From contig NZ_VFPD01000002.1 of assembly GCF_006716485.1 (NCBI RefSeq), positions 488,496-552,495 on the forward strand: a DNA stretch of 64,000 nucleotides, given 5' to 3'. Of the stretch, positions 8,030 through 17,145 are shown one piece after another. The DNA comes from Chryseobacterium aquifrigidense (GTDB lineage Bacteria; Bacteroidota; Bacteroidia; Flavobacteriales; Weeksellaceae). The notes under the pieces are model-generated. The model saw only the letters and a list, made by a program, of their open reading frames with translations. It had not been told where the DNA came from and made no database searches. Both the position numbers and the translations under genes were made by a program. Position 1 is the first letter of the stretch; each line of letters begins with the position of its first letter.

Positions 8030-8626
8030 ATGTCATTTGAATTACCAAAACTAGGATATGCATATGATGCATTAGAGCCAACGATCGATGCAAGAACTAT
8101 GGAAATCCACCATACAAAACACCACCAGGCATACATTGACAATTTAAATAAAGCAATTGAAGGAACTGAACTTGCAGGAAAAACTATTGAAGAGATCTGC
8201 CAGACAGGAACTGACAAACCAGCAGTAAGAAATAACGGAGGAGGTCACTTCAACCACTCTCTGTTCTGGGAAATTTTAACGCCTGGAGGAAGCAAAGAGC
8301 CTGTAGGAAATGTAAAAGCTGCTATCGAAAATTACGGAGGTCTTGATAAATTCAAAACTGATTTTTCTGAGGCTGCTAAAACAAGATTCGGTTCAGGATG
8401 GGCTTGGTTGGTAAAGAATGCTGACGGGTCTGTATCTGTTTCTTCCACACCTAATCAGGACAATCCATTAATGCCTGTAGCAGACGTTAAAGGAACTCCG
8501 GTTTTAGGATTAGACGTTTGGGAGCACGCTTACTACTTAAACTACCAAAACAGAAGACCTGATTATGTTTCTGCATTCTTTGATGTAGTAAACTGGGATA
8601 AGGTAGAAGAATTATTCAATAAATAA
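8030..8626 (+). CDS. sodA: superoxide dismutase, Mn-type (Fe/Mn family)
   Basis: A 198-residue cytoplasmic enzyme converting superoxide to hydrogen peroxide and oxygen. Metal ligands are all present: His27 (in HHTKHH), His76 (GGHFNHSLFW), Asp162 and His166 (LDVWEHAYYLNY). The NQDNPLMP segment carries the Gln typical of Mn-preferring enzymes, and the Fe-type AQxWNH motif is absent. Manganese or cambialistic use is therefore inferred. Length is normal for the family and there is no signal peptide. It is a single-gene transcription unit with a clear promoter and terminator. Confidence 0.96.
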   Translation: MSFELPKLGYAYDALEPTIDARTMEIHHTKHHQAYIDNLNKAIEGTELAGKTIEEICQTGTDKPAVRNNGGGHFNHSLFWEILTPGGSKEPVGNVKAAIENYGGLDKFKTDFSEAAKTRFGSGWAWLVKNADGSVSVSSTPNQDNPLMPVADVKGTPVLGLDVWEHAYYLNYQNRRPDYVSAFFDVVNWDKVEELFNK

Positions 8627-8647
8627 TTTTCAGCTATTATAAAAATG

Positions 8648-8678
8648 AAAAGGTTCAGAATTATTCTGAACCTTTTTT
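8648..8678 (+). terminator. intrinsic terminator after sodA
   Basis: GGTTCAGAA/TTCTGAACC stem (8652-8660 with 8664-8672) flanked by AAAA and TTTTTT. It may also terminate the convergent DUF6146 gene. Confidence 0.92.
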
Positions 8679-8696
8679 ATTACTATGTTTTAAAAC

Positions 8697-9116
8697 TTAC
8701 CTTATGGCATCGCTTCCGGATAATCCATTCAGTCTCAGCTTATACTTCCAGTTTACATACGCAAAAACCTGGTAGAGTTTATATTCAAACTTGATCCCAT
8801 AATTTTCTTTTGGATCATAATCGATTCCGGATTCAATAATATTTCTGTATCTGCCGGAATAATAATAGCTGTTCCATTCATTGACTAAAAATGTGTTTTT
8901 TGTCTTCAGATAAGATTCTGTATACTGGCTGATAGGTTTTGCAACAGCACTCAGAAAATAGTCAAATTGGGTATCAATGACTGTAAGATCCCATTCTCCG
9001 TCTTCATTTTTTGAAGGCTTCATTTCATGTTGCTCTTTATCTTTCTTTGGTGTTTCCTGAGAAAAACAGCTGAAAGGTACCAATGCAATCATTACTAATA
9101 AAATAATATGTTTCAT
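8697..9116 (-). CDS. DUF6146-like exported protein
   Basis: The start chosen is the ATG at 9116 (MKHIILL), giving 139 residues. A longer frame from 9143 begins inside the upstream gene's terminator hairpin and is unlikely. An N-terminal hydrophobic segment ending SCFSQ looks like a signal peptide. The Cys could alternatively be a lipobox. The mature part contains WDLTVIDTQFDYFL and a Y-G-I-K-F-E-Y-K-L-Y-Q-V-F segment as in the flavobacterial DUF6146 family. Biological role unknown. It lies 51 bp after the endonuclease-fold gene on the same strand but is separated from it by a terminator. Confidence 0.68.
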   Translation of the reverse strand: MKHIILLVMIALVPFSCFSQETPKKDKEQHEMKPSKNEDGEWDLTVIDTQFDYFLSAVAKPISQYTESYLKTKNTFLVNEWNSYYYSGRYRNIIESGIDYDPKENYGIKFEYKLYQVFAYVNWKYKLRLNGLSGSDAIR

Positions 9117-9130
9117 GATATAGGTATTTA

Positions 9131-9157
9131 TATAAAAAAGCACTCCAATAAGAGTGC
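9131..9157 (-). terminator. intrinsic terminator of the EEP-family gene
   Basis: GCACTC/GAGTGC stem (9140-9145 with 9152-9157) with a T-run on the minus strand (9139-9134). It lies just past the stop at 9168 and rules out the longer start of the next gene. Confidence 0.8.
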
Positions 9158-9167
9158 CTAAATTTTT

Positions 9168-10358
9168 TTATGGTTCTTTCTGAAGAACTACAAATGCCGG
9201 GAAGTGATCACTGTAGCCTCCTGTAAACTGATCTCCATTCCATGATCTGAAAGGATATCCTTTATAATTTCCTTCTTTATTAACAAGGTAAGCTGGGGCG
9301 AAAATTTCTGTTTTGTAAACGGAATATTCTTTCGTTACCTGGTCTGAAACTACATTTTTAGAAACGATAATCTGGTCAAACAAATTCGGAGCATCCTGAT
9401 AAGCCAAAGAAGCAACTCCTTTTTTATATAAAGGATACATCAGATTAAGATAAGGGGTTTCCTCGCTCAGGTCTTTAGGATTAGCCTGAGCCTTAAGATG
9501 GTTTTTTAAACTAGGGCTTACAGGGTCATCGTTAAAGTCACCCATGGCAAAAAGCTTTGTTGCAGGATCTGCTGCTCTTACGCTGTCCATCTGTTGTTTT
9601 AATAATGCAGCTGCAGCATTTCTTTTAGGTAGGGAAATCGCTTCACCACCTCTTCTTGAAGGCCAGTGGTTCATGAAGAATGCTACTTTTTCATTATCTA
9701 AAAATCCTGTTACGACAAGGATGTCTCTTGTATATTCTCTTTTTCCGTTGTCACCATAAATGACCAGTTCTTTTTTTAATGAATTGGTAGGGGTGAATCT
9801 CCTTTTCTGGTAGATCAATGCAACGTCAATTCCTCTATAGTCATAAGAATTGTAATGAATAATTCCGTAGTCATATTTCTTTAAAGCCGGTTCGTTCACA
9901 AGATCCTGAATGACCTGTCTGTTTTCAACTTCTATTAATCCTACTACTGCCGGAGCTGTTTTGGTATATTGTGCTCCCATTTCAGAAATTACCTTAGCTT
10001 CGTTAGCCAGTTTTGCCTTATATATTTTACTTCCGTAGTTCTTTGCACTTTTTGGGGTAAATTCTTCAGAACCACTTTGTATTCTTACTGCTTTTTTACC
10101 TTTTAAAGCTCCGTCGCTCCATGGCCCATCATATTTTTCAGCTTCCAGAAACTTGATAGAATCCATAGGAATACTTCTGTGGAAAGCAGGATTTTTAATG
10201 TCCCTGATTCCATCTATATAATCTGCTGAGCGAATAGTATCCCAAAGGTTTTCCACATTTAAGAAACCTACGGTTGCTACTTTTCTCAGTTTTCCTTGTT
10301 GTTGGGAGAATGCCACGATCGAAATAAGCAGGGCAAACAGACTCGAAAATCTCTTCAT
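9168..10358 (-). CDS. secreted endonuclease/exonuclease/phosphatase (EEP) family protein
   Basis: A 396-residue protein with a signal peptide (1-18, ending AFSQ). EEP-fold signatures are present: VGFLNVENLWDT (Asn-Glu metal-binding strand, ~30-41), VVGLIEVENR (catalytic Glu, ~138), a Y-D-Y-R-G-I-D-V-A-L-I-Y block (~172), FMNHWPSRRGG (catalytic His, ~230), AMGDFNDDP (Asp/Asn, ~272) and a late YSDHFPAFV (catalytic Asp-His). The full catalytic set suggests an active phosphodiesterase or phosphatase outside the cytoplasm; nuclease versus phosphatase cannot be decided. It is divergent from a TonB receptor and DUF5689 lipoprotein, which suggests a shared role in scavenging a phosphorylated polymer or DNA (inference). 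Confidence 0.88.
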   Translation of the reverse strand: MKRFSSLFALLISIVAFSQQQGKLRKVATVGFLNVENLWDTIRSADYIDGIRDIKNPAFHRSIPMDSIKFLEAEKYDGPWSDGALKGKKAVRIQSGSEEFTPKSAKNYGSKIYKAKLANEAKVISEMGAQYTKTAPAVVGLIEVENRQVIQDLVNEPALKKYDYGIIHYNSYDYRGIDVALIYQKRRFTPTNSLKKELVIYGDNGKREYTRDILVVTGFLDNEKVAFFMNHWPSRRGGEAISLPKRNAAAALLKQQMDSVRAADPATKLFAMGDFNDDPVSPSLKNHLKAQANPKDLSEETPYLNLMYPLYKKGVASLAYQDAPNLFDQIIVSKNVVSDQVTKEYSVYKTEIFAPAYLVNKEGNYKGYPFRSWNGDQFTGGYSDHFPAFVVLQKEP

Positions 10359-10514
10359 CTCTTTTGAGTTTTATTATACTATTAATTACAAATTTACCTT
10401 TTTTTAACTTGCTGCTTTTTAAATATTTGTAAATTTAAAAGCAGTAATCCGAATCTCTCTTTTATAATGATTCTTAAAAGATTGCAATGTTAAGGAAAAA
10501 ATACGTTAAAAAAG

Positions 10515-10543
10515 TTTGAGATTGCAAAATTTGATTAAATTTG
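10515..10543 (+). promoter_or_regulatory. probable promoter of the TonB receptor operon
   Basis: TTTG at 10515-10518 and TAAATTTG at 10536-10543, with a 17-bp spacer that is slightly short. The receptor ATG is 61 bp downstream. Confidence 0.55.
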
Positions 10544-10604
10544 TGCCCCCAACTTTTAAACTGTTGAAAATTAACAATAAAAGTATTAAAAAATAAATAT
10601 ACTC

Positions 10605-13481
10605 ATGATTAAAAAATTATCATTGATCTCTTTATTTACTTTGCTGCCTGCGTCGTATTATTACGCGCAGACAACTGTGTTTGCGTATCTTAAGGATGCA
10701 GACGGTAAGCCTGTTGAGCAAGCAAATGTAGATTTAAAAGGAGCAGGAAATGATGCAAAGGCAGACAAAATCGGATATTTCCAATTTAAAGATTTGATGC
10801 CTGGACATTATCAGATTATGGTTACAAAACCCAATTTTGAAACTAAAATTTTTGAATTTGATGTAACCAGTGATGAGAAGAGAAAAGATCTTGGAGTAAT
10901 TACTCTTTATTCGGCATTGAACGGTGCAGATCAGGGGTTGGCTATCATAGAAGACTCGGGAGAAAGTGATAGCGGTGGCGCACAACAAACTGCAACAGTA
11001 GGATTACTACAGTCTTCTCAGGATGTATTCAACAGAATTGCAAGTTTCGATTTAGGACCGTACTGGTTCCGTCCAAGAGGAATTGATAGCAGAACAGGTG
11101 AGAATATGATCAATGGGGTTTCTATGGCCGCTGCAGATAATGGAGATGTAGACTTCAGTACCTGGGGAGGATTGAACGAAATTACCCGTTACCCGGAAAT
11201 TGCAGTTAACCATGCACCTTCAGAATATGCTTTCGGAGGAACTACCGGAGTATTTTATAAGAATACCAGAGCCAGTGAGTACAGAAAAGGAAGCCAGCTG
11301 ACGTACTCTCTGACCAACAGAAATTATACCAACAGATTATCTTACAGATTTTCATCCGGAATGAATAAGAACGGATGGGCATTTACAGGAATGATCGCAA
11401 GGAGATGGGCACAGGAAGGGATTCAGGATGGTACAGCTTATGATGCATACAGTGGATATATCGGTATTGAAAAGAAATTCAGTGATAGCCATACCATGAC
11501 CCTGAATGCCATAGGTTCTAAATATGCCAGAAGCTCTTCAAGTCCAAGTACTCAGGAAGTATATGACTTCAGAGGAGTTCATTATAACTCTTATTGGGGA
11601 TGGCAAAACGGAGATAAAAGAAATGAAAGAGTAAAAAGAGGTTTCCAGCCTATGATCCAATTGCAGGATTTCTGGAAAATCAATAAAAACTCTCAGCTTT
11701 GGACATCAGTTTCTTATCAGTTTGGGAAAGAGTACAGTTCAAGACTGGATTGGTACAAAGCCAATAACCCGTCACCAACTTACTACCGTAACTTGCCAAG
11801 CTATTGGTTAAACTATAAAGATCCGTCACCGGAACAAGCTGCCAACATCGGGATTACGAGAGATTGGTGGACGAATGATGACCAGTCTCATACACAGATC
11901 AATTGGGATAATCTTTATAATGCCAACAGAAACGTAGAATACAATGCGTTACTTGGTGGAAGGAGAGCCGCTTATTATCTTGTGGACGATGTAAAAGATG
12001 ATAAAGTATGGAATGTATCTACTCATTATACATATAACTTCACCGATACTTCCCGTTTTATCTTAAACCTATCTTACCAGAATTACAGATCTGAGCAGTA
12101 CAGGGAGGTAAATGATTTGTTAGGTGCTGATTTTGCGCTGAATATGGATCCGTTTGCATCCAATACCAATGCAGGAAGTGTTTGGGGTAAATTCAATACA
12201 AGGGAAAGCGATACTGATGTTGCTAAAAGAGAAGGTGATAAAATCGGGTACAGCTATATTTTCAGAAGACAGGAATTCAAAATAAATCCTGCTTTCAAAT
12301 TCTCCACAGGAAAATTTGATGTTTTTATCTCCGGATTATTCGGATATACAACGAACAGCAGAGAAGGGTTATTCCAACACTATCTGTATGAGTCTTCTTA
12401 TGGAAAAGGAGCAGACCAGAACTTCTGGAATGCAGGGGTTAAAGGTCAGGTTACATATAAGATCAACGGGAGAAACTTTCTGGTTTACAACGGAGCTTAC
12501 TTCTCACAGTCTCCTTTCTTAAATGATATTTATTTTAATACCAGAGTAAGTGGTGTTACCACTCCGGGAATCAAAAACGTTGTTGTTGATGCCAACGACC
12601 TGAGCTATGTAATCTCTACTCCGATTGTTAAACTTAGACTGACAGGTTACCTTGTTAATACTCAAAACGAAACAAGTGTACAAAGATATTTCGCACAGGG
12701 AATTAAACTGACAAACCTTACGGAGAGCGGTGAGCAGGCTCCGGTTCAGGATGGAGCTTTCATTACGCAGGTGTTGGCAGGAGCCAATAAGAGAAATATG
12801 GGAATTGAGCTTGGTGCACAGGTGAAGGTAACTCCTACCTTAACTGCCAGTGGGTTACTAAGTGTAGGACAATATACTTATACTAACAATCCTACGGTTT
12901 ATTTTGCATCTGACGCAGTTGGAACCTTCAGAGAACTTGATGGAAACGGAAATATCGTCTCAAGATCTTATACCAACATGGGGGAAGCAACGCTTAAAAA
13001 CTACAGACAAGGAGGTACTCCTCAGGAAGCATATACACTGGGTCTTCGTTACAGCAGCCCTAAATACTGGTGGGTAGGAGCAACATGGAACTACTTCGGG
13101 CAGTCCTTCCTGGATCCGTCTCCTGTAACCAGAACAGACAGGTTCTATACGAATCCTGGCACACCGGGAGTCCCATATGACATTGTAAATGATGAAGAGC
13201 TTGCAAGAGTACTTACGCCTACAAAGCTTCCTTCGGCATTCTTTTTCAATGTCAACGCAGGGAAGTCCTGGATGATTGGCAAATATTATGTATTGGTATC
13301 CGGATCTGTCAATAATATCCTTAATAACAGAAATTATATTACAGGAGGGTTTGAGCAGACCAGAAACGTTAACTATATTGATTATAAGAATGATTACGAC
13401 AGCGGAAACATGGTATTCGCTCCAAAATATTGGTATAACCAGGGTAGATCTTATTTTGTTAACCTTCAATTCAGATTCTAA
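10605..13481 (+). CDS. TonB-dependent outer-membrane receptor with carboxypeptidase-like regulatory domain
   Basis: A 958-residue protein. It has a signal peptide (1-22, ending YYAQ), then a ~75-residue carboxypeptidase-regulatory-like beta-sandwich (TVFAYLKDADGKPVEQANVDL), a plug region (~125-240, with WFRPRGID and MINGVS in place of a standard plug motif) and a C-terminal beta-barrel ending in QFRF, the terminal aromatic typical of barrel proteins. It should import a large substrate across the outer membrane using TonB energy. The DUF5689 lipoprotein starts 25 bp downstream, so the two form a SusC/SusD-like pair in organisation, though the partner is not SusD. Substrate unknown. The divergent secreted EEP enzyme hints at nucleic-acid or phosphoester-linked nutrients. 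Confidence 0.9.
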   Translation: MIKKLSLISLFTLLPASYYYAQTTVFAYLKDADGKPVEQANVDLKGAGNDAKADKIGYFQFKDLMPGHYQIMVTKPNFETKIFEFDVTSDEKRKDLGVITLYSALNGADQGLAIIEDSGESDSGGAQQTATVGLLQSSQDVFNRIASFDLGPYWFRPRGIDSRTGENMINGVSMAAADNGDVDFSTWGGLNEITRYPEIAVNHAPSEYAFGGTTGVFYKNTRASEYRKGSQLTYSLTNRNYTNRLSYRFSSGMNKNGWAFTGMIARRWAQEGIQDGTAYDAYSGYIGIEKKFSDSHTMTLNAIGSKYARSSSSPSTQEVYDFRGVHYNSYWGWQNGDKRNERVKRGFQPMIQLQDFWKINKNSQLWTSVSYQFGKEYSSRLDWYKANNPSPTYYRNLPSYWLNYKDPSPEQAANIGITRDWWTNDDQSHTQINWDNLYNANRNVEYNALLGGRRAAYYLVDDVKDDKVWNVSTHYTYNFTDTSRFILNLSYQNYRSEQYREVNDLLGADFALNMDPFASNTNAGSVWGKFNTRESDTDVAKREGDKIGYSYIFRRQEFKINPAFKFSTGKFDVFISGLFGYTTNSREGLFQHYLYESSYGKGADQNFWNAGVKGQVTYKINGRNFLVYNGAYFSQSPFLNDIYFNTRVSGVTTPGIKNVVVDANDLSYVISTPIVKLRLTGYLVNTQNETSVQRYFAQGIKLTNLTESGEQAPVQDGAFITQVLAGANKRNMGIELGAQVKVTPTLTASGLLSVGQYTYTNNPTVYFASDAVGTFRELDGNGNIVSRSYTNMGEATLKNYRQGGTPQEAYTLGLRYSSPKYWWVGATWNYFGQSFLDPSPVTRTDRFYTNPGTPGVPYDIVNDEELARVLTPTKLPSAFFFNVNAGKSWMIGKYYVLVSGSVNNILNNRNYITGGFEQTRNVNYIDYKNDYDSGNMVFAPKYWYNQGRSYFVNLQFRF

Positions 13482-13506
13482 AAACTAAAATTAAAAATCG
13501 AAAACA

Positions 13507-14931
13507 ATGAAAAATATATATTTTAAAGCGGCGATATTTAGTGCTATTTCAATGCTGACATTCTCGTCTTGTGTAAAAACTGATGATTATGAATTACCGG
13601 AAATCAAATGTACCAACAAATTTGCAGCAGCTAATCACCCGTTAACTGATCTTGCTGTTATTGCAAAAGTAAAACCAACTGAAGCCGATATCATTAAAGA
13701 AGATTATATTGTTGAAGCCTACATCTCTTCAAGTGATGAATCAGGAAATATCTATAAAATGATGTTCCTTCAGGATAAGCCTGAAAACCCAACACAAGGG
13801 ATTGAAATTGACATCGATGGTGGAAACCAGTATCTTGATTATCCTACCGGGTCCTTAGTAAGAATTAACCTGAAAGGATTGATTGTTCAAGGTATTAATG
13901 GGAACATTAAAGTAGGTTCTTTTGATCCTAATTATCCTATCGGTAGAATCAACCCCAATAAATTATCCAATTACATGGCAAGAGTTTGTGACGGACAAAA
14001 GCCTGTAGTAGCTACAATGAAGCCATTGGAGTTCAATTCTATTTCTGATGCTTTGAAGAATGGTGCTCACATCAATCAGCTTGTAAAAATTAAAAATGTT
14101 CAGTTTGAAGAGCCTGAACTGACGAAAACTTTTGCTGACGAATCCACTACAGGTGACCGTTATATTACAGATAAAAAAGCAGGAAGATTAGATCTTCGTT
14201 TCAGTAACTATTCAACTTTTGCAAAATCTCCAATCTCTCCTAAATATGAAAAAAGCGGTGATATCGTTCTTCTACTAAGCCGTTTTACCAGCTCAAGTAA
14301 TGCAACGATTTTCACAGACCAGGCTTATATAAGAGATCTTAACGATATTAATTTCCCGAACGCCAGATTCACTCCTGGTGAGCCGGAACTTCCATCTGCT
14401 AATGCTGTCAATCTTTTCCCTAGCTCTGATTTTGAAAACTGGCCATCTTTCCTGTCAAGTTTAAATAGCTTTGGGCTTATGTCTTATGCATCTCAAGGTA
14501 TTGGTTTGGGGTATAATGGTACAAACTCCCTTCAGATTAAAGGTACACCTGCCAATAATGATTATGTATTTACAGCGAATGCTGCATCTGGAATACCAGC
14601 AGCTCCGAAGAGAATTACCATGTATATCAAAGGTACGGCGTCAGGAAAATCACTTTCTTTCAATGTATACAGAGCAACACCATTGGCTCCTAATACATCT
14701 GCTTTCTATACATTTAATTTAGCAACATTCTCTACAGGTGCTACTTTAAGCCCGGAAAGTACAAATTCATATAACGGATCTATCAACACGAACGGACAAT
14801 GGAGGCTGATTGAGCTTACGCTTACAGGTCTTACCGATCTTAATACTACCGCTGGAAAACCAATGTTTGCCCTTAAAACTGGAAAGGATGGTGTATATGA
14901 CCTTCAGATCGATAACATCAAAATTGAGTAA
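13507..14931 (+). CDS. DUF5689 domain surface lipoprotein
   Basis: A 474-residue lipoprotein. The signal peptide ends in a lipobox with Cys22 (FSSC). Residues ~30-270 match the DUF5689 pattern (the stretch around ITKED/IKEDYIVEAYISSSDESGN and KMMFLQD, with a repeated OB-like beta arrangement). Residues ~300-474 form a carbohydrate-binding- or choice-of-anchor-like beta domain (DFENWPSF near its start). It follows the TonB receptor by 25 bp and ends at a strong terminator. By analogy with SusD it may sit on the cell surface and hand substrate to the receptor; this is inference. Confidence 0.82.
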   Translation: MKNIYFKAAIFSAISMLTFSSCVKTDDYELPEIKCTNKFAAANHPLTDLAVIAKVKPTEADIIKEDYIVEAYISSSDESGNIYKMMFLQDKPENPTQGIEIDIDGGNQYLDYPTGSLVRINLKGLIVQGINGNIKVGSFDPNYPIGRINPNKLSNYMARVCDGQKPVVATMKPLEFNSISDALKNGAHINQLVKIKNVQFEEPELTKTFADESTTGDRYITDKKAGRLDLRFSNYSTFAKSPISPKYEKSGDIVLLLSRFTSSSNATIFTDQAYIRDLNDINFPNARFTPGEPELPSANAVNLFPSSDFENWPSFLSSLNSFGLMSYASQGIGLGYNGTNSLQIKGTPANNDYVFTANAASGIPAAPKRITMYIKGTASGKSLSFNVYRATPLAPNTSAFYTFNLATFSTGATLSPESTNSYNGSINTNGQWRLIELTLTGLTDLNTTAGKPMFALKTGKDGVYDLQIDNIKIE

Positions 14932-14966
14932 TACATCAGGATCAAATATATTTCTCATACATTTAT

Positions 14967-15003
14967 AAAAATCGGGCAGCTTTTTAAGCTGCCCGATTTT
15001 TAT
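14967..15003 (+). terminator. intrinsic terminator after the DUF5689 gene
   Basis: ATCGGGCAGCT/AGCTGCCCGAT stem (14971-14981 with 14987-14997), flanked by AAAA and TTTTTATTT. It probably also serves the convergent AidA/PixA gene. Confidence 0.93.
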
Positions 15004-15024
15004 TTATACGGGATTTACTTGCGT

Positions 15025-15576
15025 TTATTTAACCGTAATTGTTGGATCCCAGTAAAAGTATCCATACAGAATCTGTTTGTTACTATTACTTGGATCTAAA
15101 ATATAAAGTCCAAACTGTACATAGAAATTCTCTGTTCCTGTAGCTTTTACTTTAGAGTCGATACTTGCAAAAGTGATATCTGCACTAGCAGCAGGAAGAC
15201 CATTCTGAGAATTCAAATTAGGCACAGCGGCCTGCTTTCTTTCCACTGAATTGTATATAAAACTGTTAAAAACCTGATCACCTGACCAGTACTTAATATT
15301 ATAGATGATTACTGCATCATCGGAGTTTTGGTATATTGATGTTCCTCTGAAAGAAACAATATCCCCGGCTCTTGCACTGAAATTCAAATCAGCTGTACCT
15401 TGTCCGGAAATAGCGTTGGCATTCGAAACGATCATATGCTGGCTGTTATGATCAATTCCTGTAGGATTATTAGGGTCTGTACTTGGGTTTTTATAAGTTT
15501 GTCTTACATAATCCGTGTCAATAACGATCAGGACATCAATTTCCTGACTGGATGATTTTAGTTCTATATCTTCCAT
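15025..15576 (-). CDS. AidA/PixA-type inclusion body protein
   Basis: A 183-residue protein without a signal peptide. The N-terminal block IDVLIVIDTDYVRQTY followed by NPTGIDHNSQHMIVSNA and the central GDIVSFRGTSIYQNSDDAVIIY are hallmark segments of the AidA/PixA family. Known members include Xenorhabdus PixA, which forms methionine-rich cytoplasmic crystals, and Ralstonia AidA, which is under quorum-sensing control. Family members are mostly of unknown molecular function. Here the gene is a single unit on the minus strand, with no paralogue in the window. The 15577-15780 upstream region is gene-free and presumably holds its promoter. Methionine content here is low, so a storage role like PixA's is not supported. 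Confidence 0.85.
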   Translation of the reverse strand: MEDIELKSSSQEIDVLIVIDTDYVRQTYKNPSTDPNNPTGIDHNSQHMIVSNANAISGQGTADLNFSARAGDIVSFRGTSIYQNSDDAVIIYNIKYWSGDQVFNSFIYNSVERKQAAVPNLNSQNGLPAASADITFASIDSKVKATGTENFYVQFGLYILDPSNSNKQILYGYFYWDPTITVK

Positions 15577-15783
15577 GATATTTAGTTTTTGATTGGTGTT
15601 TTCTTACTCATTGGGCTTTTCAGATTCCGCCCCGTTATTAAAGTGATACGGCTTCACTGATTGGGTTGTAATTACAGTACAAATGTACATGTCTGAAAAT
15701 GAAAATCTTAGAGTGGAAATGCTGAAATTTTGGATTAGGTATTTGTACTTAATTAATCTCTTTGAAGTGATTTTTTATTGCTG

Positions 15784-15821
15784 CAAAAAAAATACCCTGA
15801 AAAGTTCAGCTTTTCAGGGTA
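15784..15821 (-). terminator. intrinsic terminator of the DUF6702 gene
   Basis: A perfect 12-bp stem (15793-15804 with 15810-15821), five-base loop and an eight-T run on the minus strand. It lies 34 bp past the stop at 15855. Confidence 0.92.
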
Positions 15822-15854
15822 CCCATTTTTATAATGGTTAAATCTAATTTTCAT

Positions 15855-16325
15855 TTAAAAAGAAACCTCGTTCACTTCTTTTCCTCTTTGGAAGTTCATT
15901 GTTTTCTGGCTGCCTTTATAGGCTATGTTTACCAGATTGATCTGCTTAGGAAAAGCGCTTAAAAGGATCGTATTTTTAATCTTTAAGGTATTAATATCCG
16001 AAACACCTCCGGTTTCAAAATATACCCATACAGTTTCTCCACTGACCTGACTTCCCGTGAAGGTAATCGTTTTGGGAGACCCATTGACAAATACATCAAA
16101 ATTATTGTTCACATATTTTTTTACCTCTGCTTCAAATCCTGCCGTATTCGGGTTGATTTTAATCGCGTCAGAGATATGGCTTGTATTCATTTTTGTGGTA
16201 AACTTCAATGTCTTGCTTCCATCAATATAGTCAACTTTGGTCATTGAAGAGAAAAAGTCTACATACATAAAACTCATTAACACAAAAAATGTTAAAATTC
16301 CTGATATATATAAAAGTTTTTTCAT
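15855..16325 (-). CDS. DUF6702-like exported protein
   Basis: The start chosen is the ATG at 16325 (MKKLLYISG), giving 156 residues. The frame could begin eight codons earlier at 16349 but the later start gives a normal signal sequence. After the hydrophobic N-terminus comes a beta-rich domain: DYIDGSKTLKFTTKMNTSHI, a helix FEAEVKKYVNNNF, then strands with GETVWVYFETGG. This matches the flavobacterial DUF6702 family, which is of unknown function. It lies just downstream (58 bp) of the LOG-family gene on the same strand and may be read through from the operon before it. It ends at a strong terminator. Confidence 0.66.
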   Translation of the reverse strand: MKKLLYISGILTFFVLMSFMYVDFFSSMTKVDYIDGSKTLKFTTKMNTSHISDAIKINPNTAGFEAEVKKYVNNNFDVFVNGSPKTITFTGSQVSGETVWVYFETGGVSDINTLKIKNTILLSAFPKQINLVNIAYKGSQKTMNFQRGKEVNEVSF

Positions 16326-16383
16326 CTTAATTAATAGATTTACAATCATAGTTGTTTGTTATAAGTCACAAATAATATGCCAA

Positions 16384-17136
16384 TTAAAAATTTACATTCA
16401 CAGAATATTTATCATAAAAGGCTTTAATATGTGCTACAGCCTCATCAGCAGTATCTACCACACGATAAAGATCAAGATCATCTTCCGCAATCATTCCTTC
16501 TTTTAACAGAGTTGCCTTAAACCAATCCAGTAATCCTCCCCAGAATTCACTTCCTACTAAAACAATAGGAAATTTTCCGATTTTATTGGTCTGAATCAGA
16601 GTCATCGCCTCAGTAAGTTCATCCAGTGTTCCAAATCCGCCAGGCATCACTACGAAACCCTGAGAGTATTTTACAAACATTACTTTTCTCACGAAAAAGT
16701 AATCAAAATTCATGGAATAGGATTTATTGATGTAAGGATTGAAATGCTGTTCAAAAGGCAGATCAATATTAAGTCCTATAGATTTCCCTTTTGCATTGAA
16801 TGCTCCTTTATTTCCTGCCTCCATAATTCCCGGGCCGCCTCCGGTAATAATACCGAAACCCAACCTGGTAATTTTTTCAGCAATATCTACAGCCATTTCA
16901 TAGTATTTATTCTCCGGCTTCAGTCGCGCAGATCCAAATATAGAAACACATGGGCCAATTTTAGCCAGTTTTTCATAACCGTCTACAAATTCAGCCATGA
17001 CCTTGAAGACCATCCAGCTGTCTTTGGTGATTGTTTCGTCCCAGGTTTTTTGTCTGAAACTGTTGTGAAGTTTTGTTTCGTTACTATCAAGTTCTGGATT
17101 TACTAAACTTTCATCCCTGGTTCCATCAATTTCCAT
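16384..17136 (-). CDS. LOG family (TIGR00730) nucleotide-monophosphate phosphoribohydrolase-like protein
   Basis: A 250-residue Rossmann-fold protein. It shows the family motifs VSIFGSARLKPENKYY (~63), GGGPGIMEAGNKGA (~97-110) and PGGFGTLDELTE (~163-174). The GGxGTxxE catalytic motif is the one used by cytokinin-activating LOG enzymes, which cleave ribose-5-phosphate from nucleotide monophosphates. Bacterial members were formerly annotated as lysine decarboxylases, without support. It follows the MurU-like gene after 9 bp and is therefore probably the fourth gene of that operon. Its physiological substrate here is unknown. Confidence 0.88.
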   Translation of the reverse strand: MEIDGTRDESLVNPELDSNETKLHNSFRQKTWDETITKDSWMVFKVMAEFVDGYEKLAKIGPCVSIFGSARLKPENKYYEMAVDIAEKITRLGFGIITGGGPGIMEAGNKGAFNAKGKSIGLNIDLPFEQHFNPYINKSYSMNFDYFFVRKVMFVKYSQGFVVMPGGFGTLDELTEAMTLIQTNKIGKFPIVLVGSEFWGGLLDWFKATLLKEGMIAEDDLDLYRVVDTADEAVAHIKAFYDKYSVNVNF

Positions 17137-17145
17137 TGCAAAAAA

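Noticed and set aside
12960..13469. 169-residue minus-strand ORF
   Set aside because: Lies fully inside the TonB receptor barrel. Composition looks like a frame shadow.
15577..15780. Possible CRISPR or tandem repeat near the AidA gene
   Set aside because: No regularly spaced repeats found. No CRISPR-like array or cas gene anywhere in the window.
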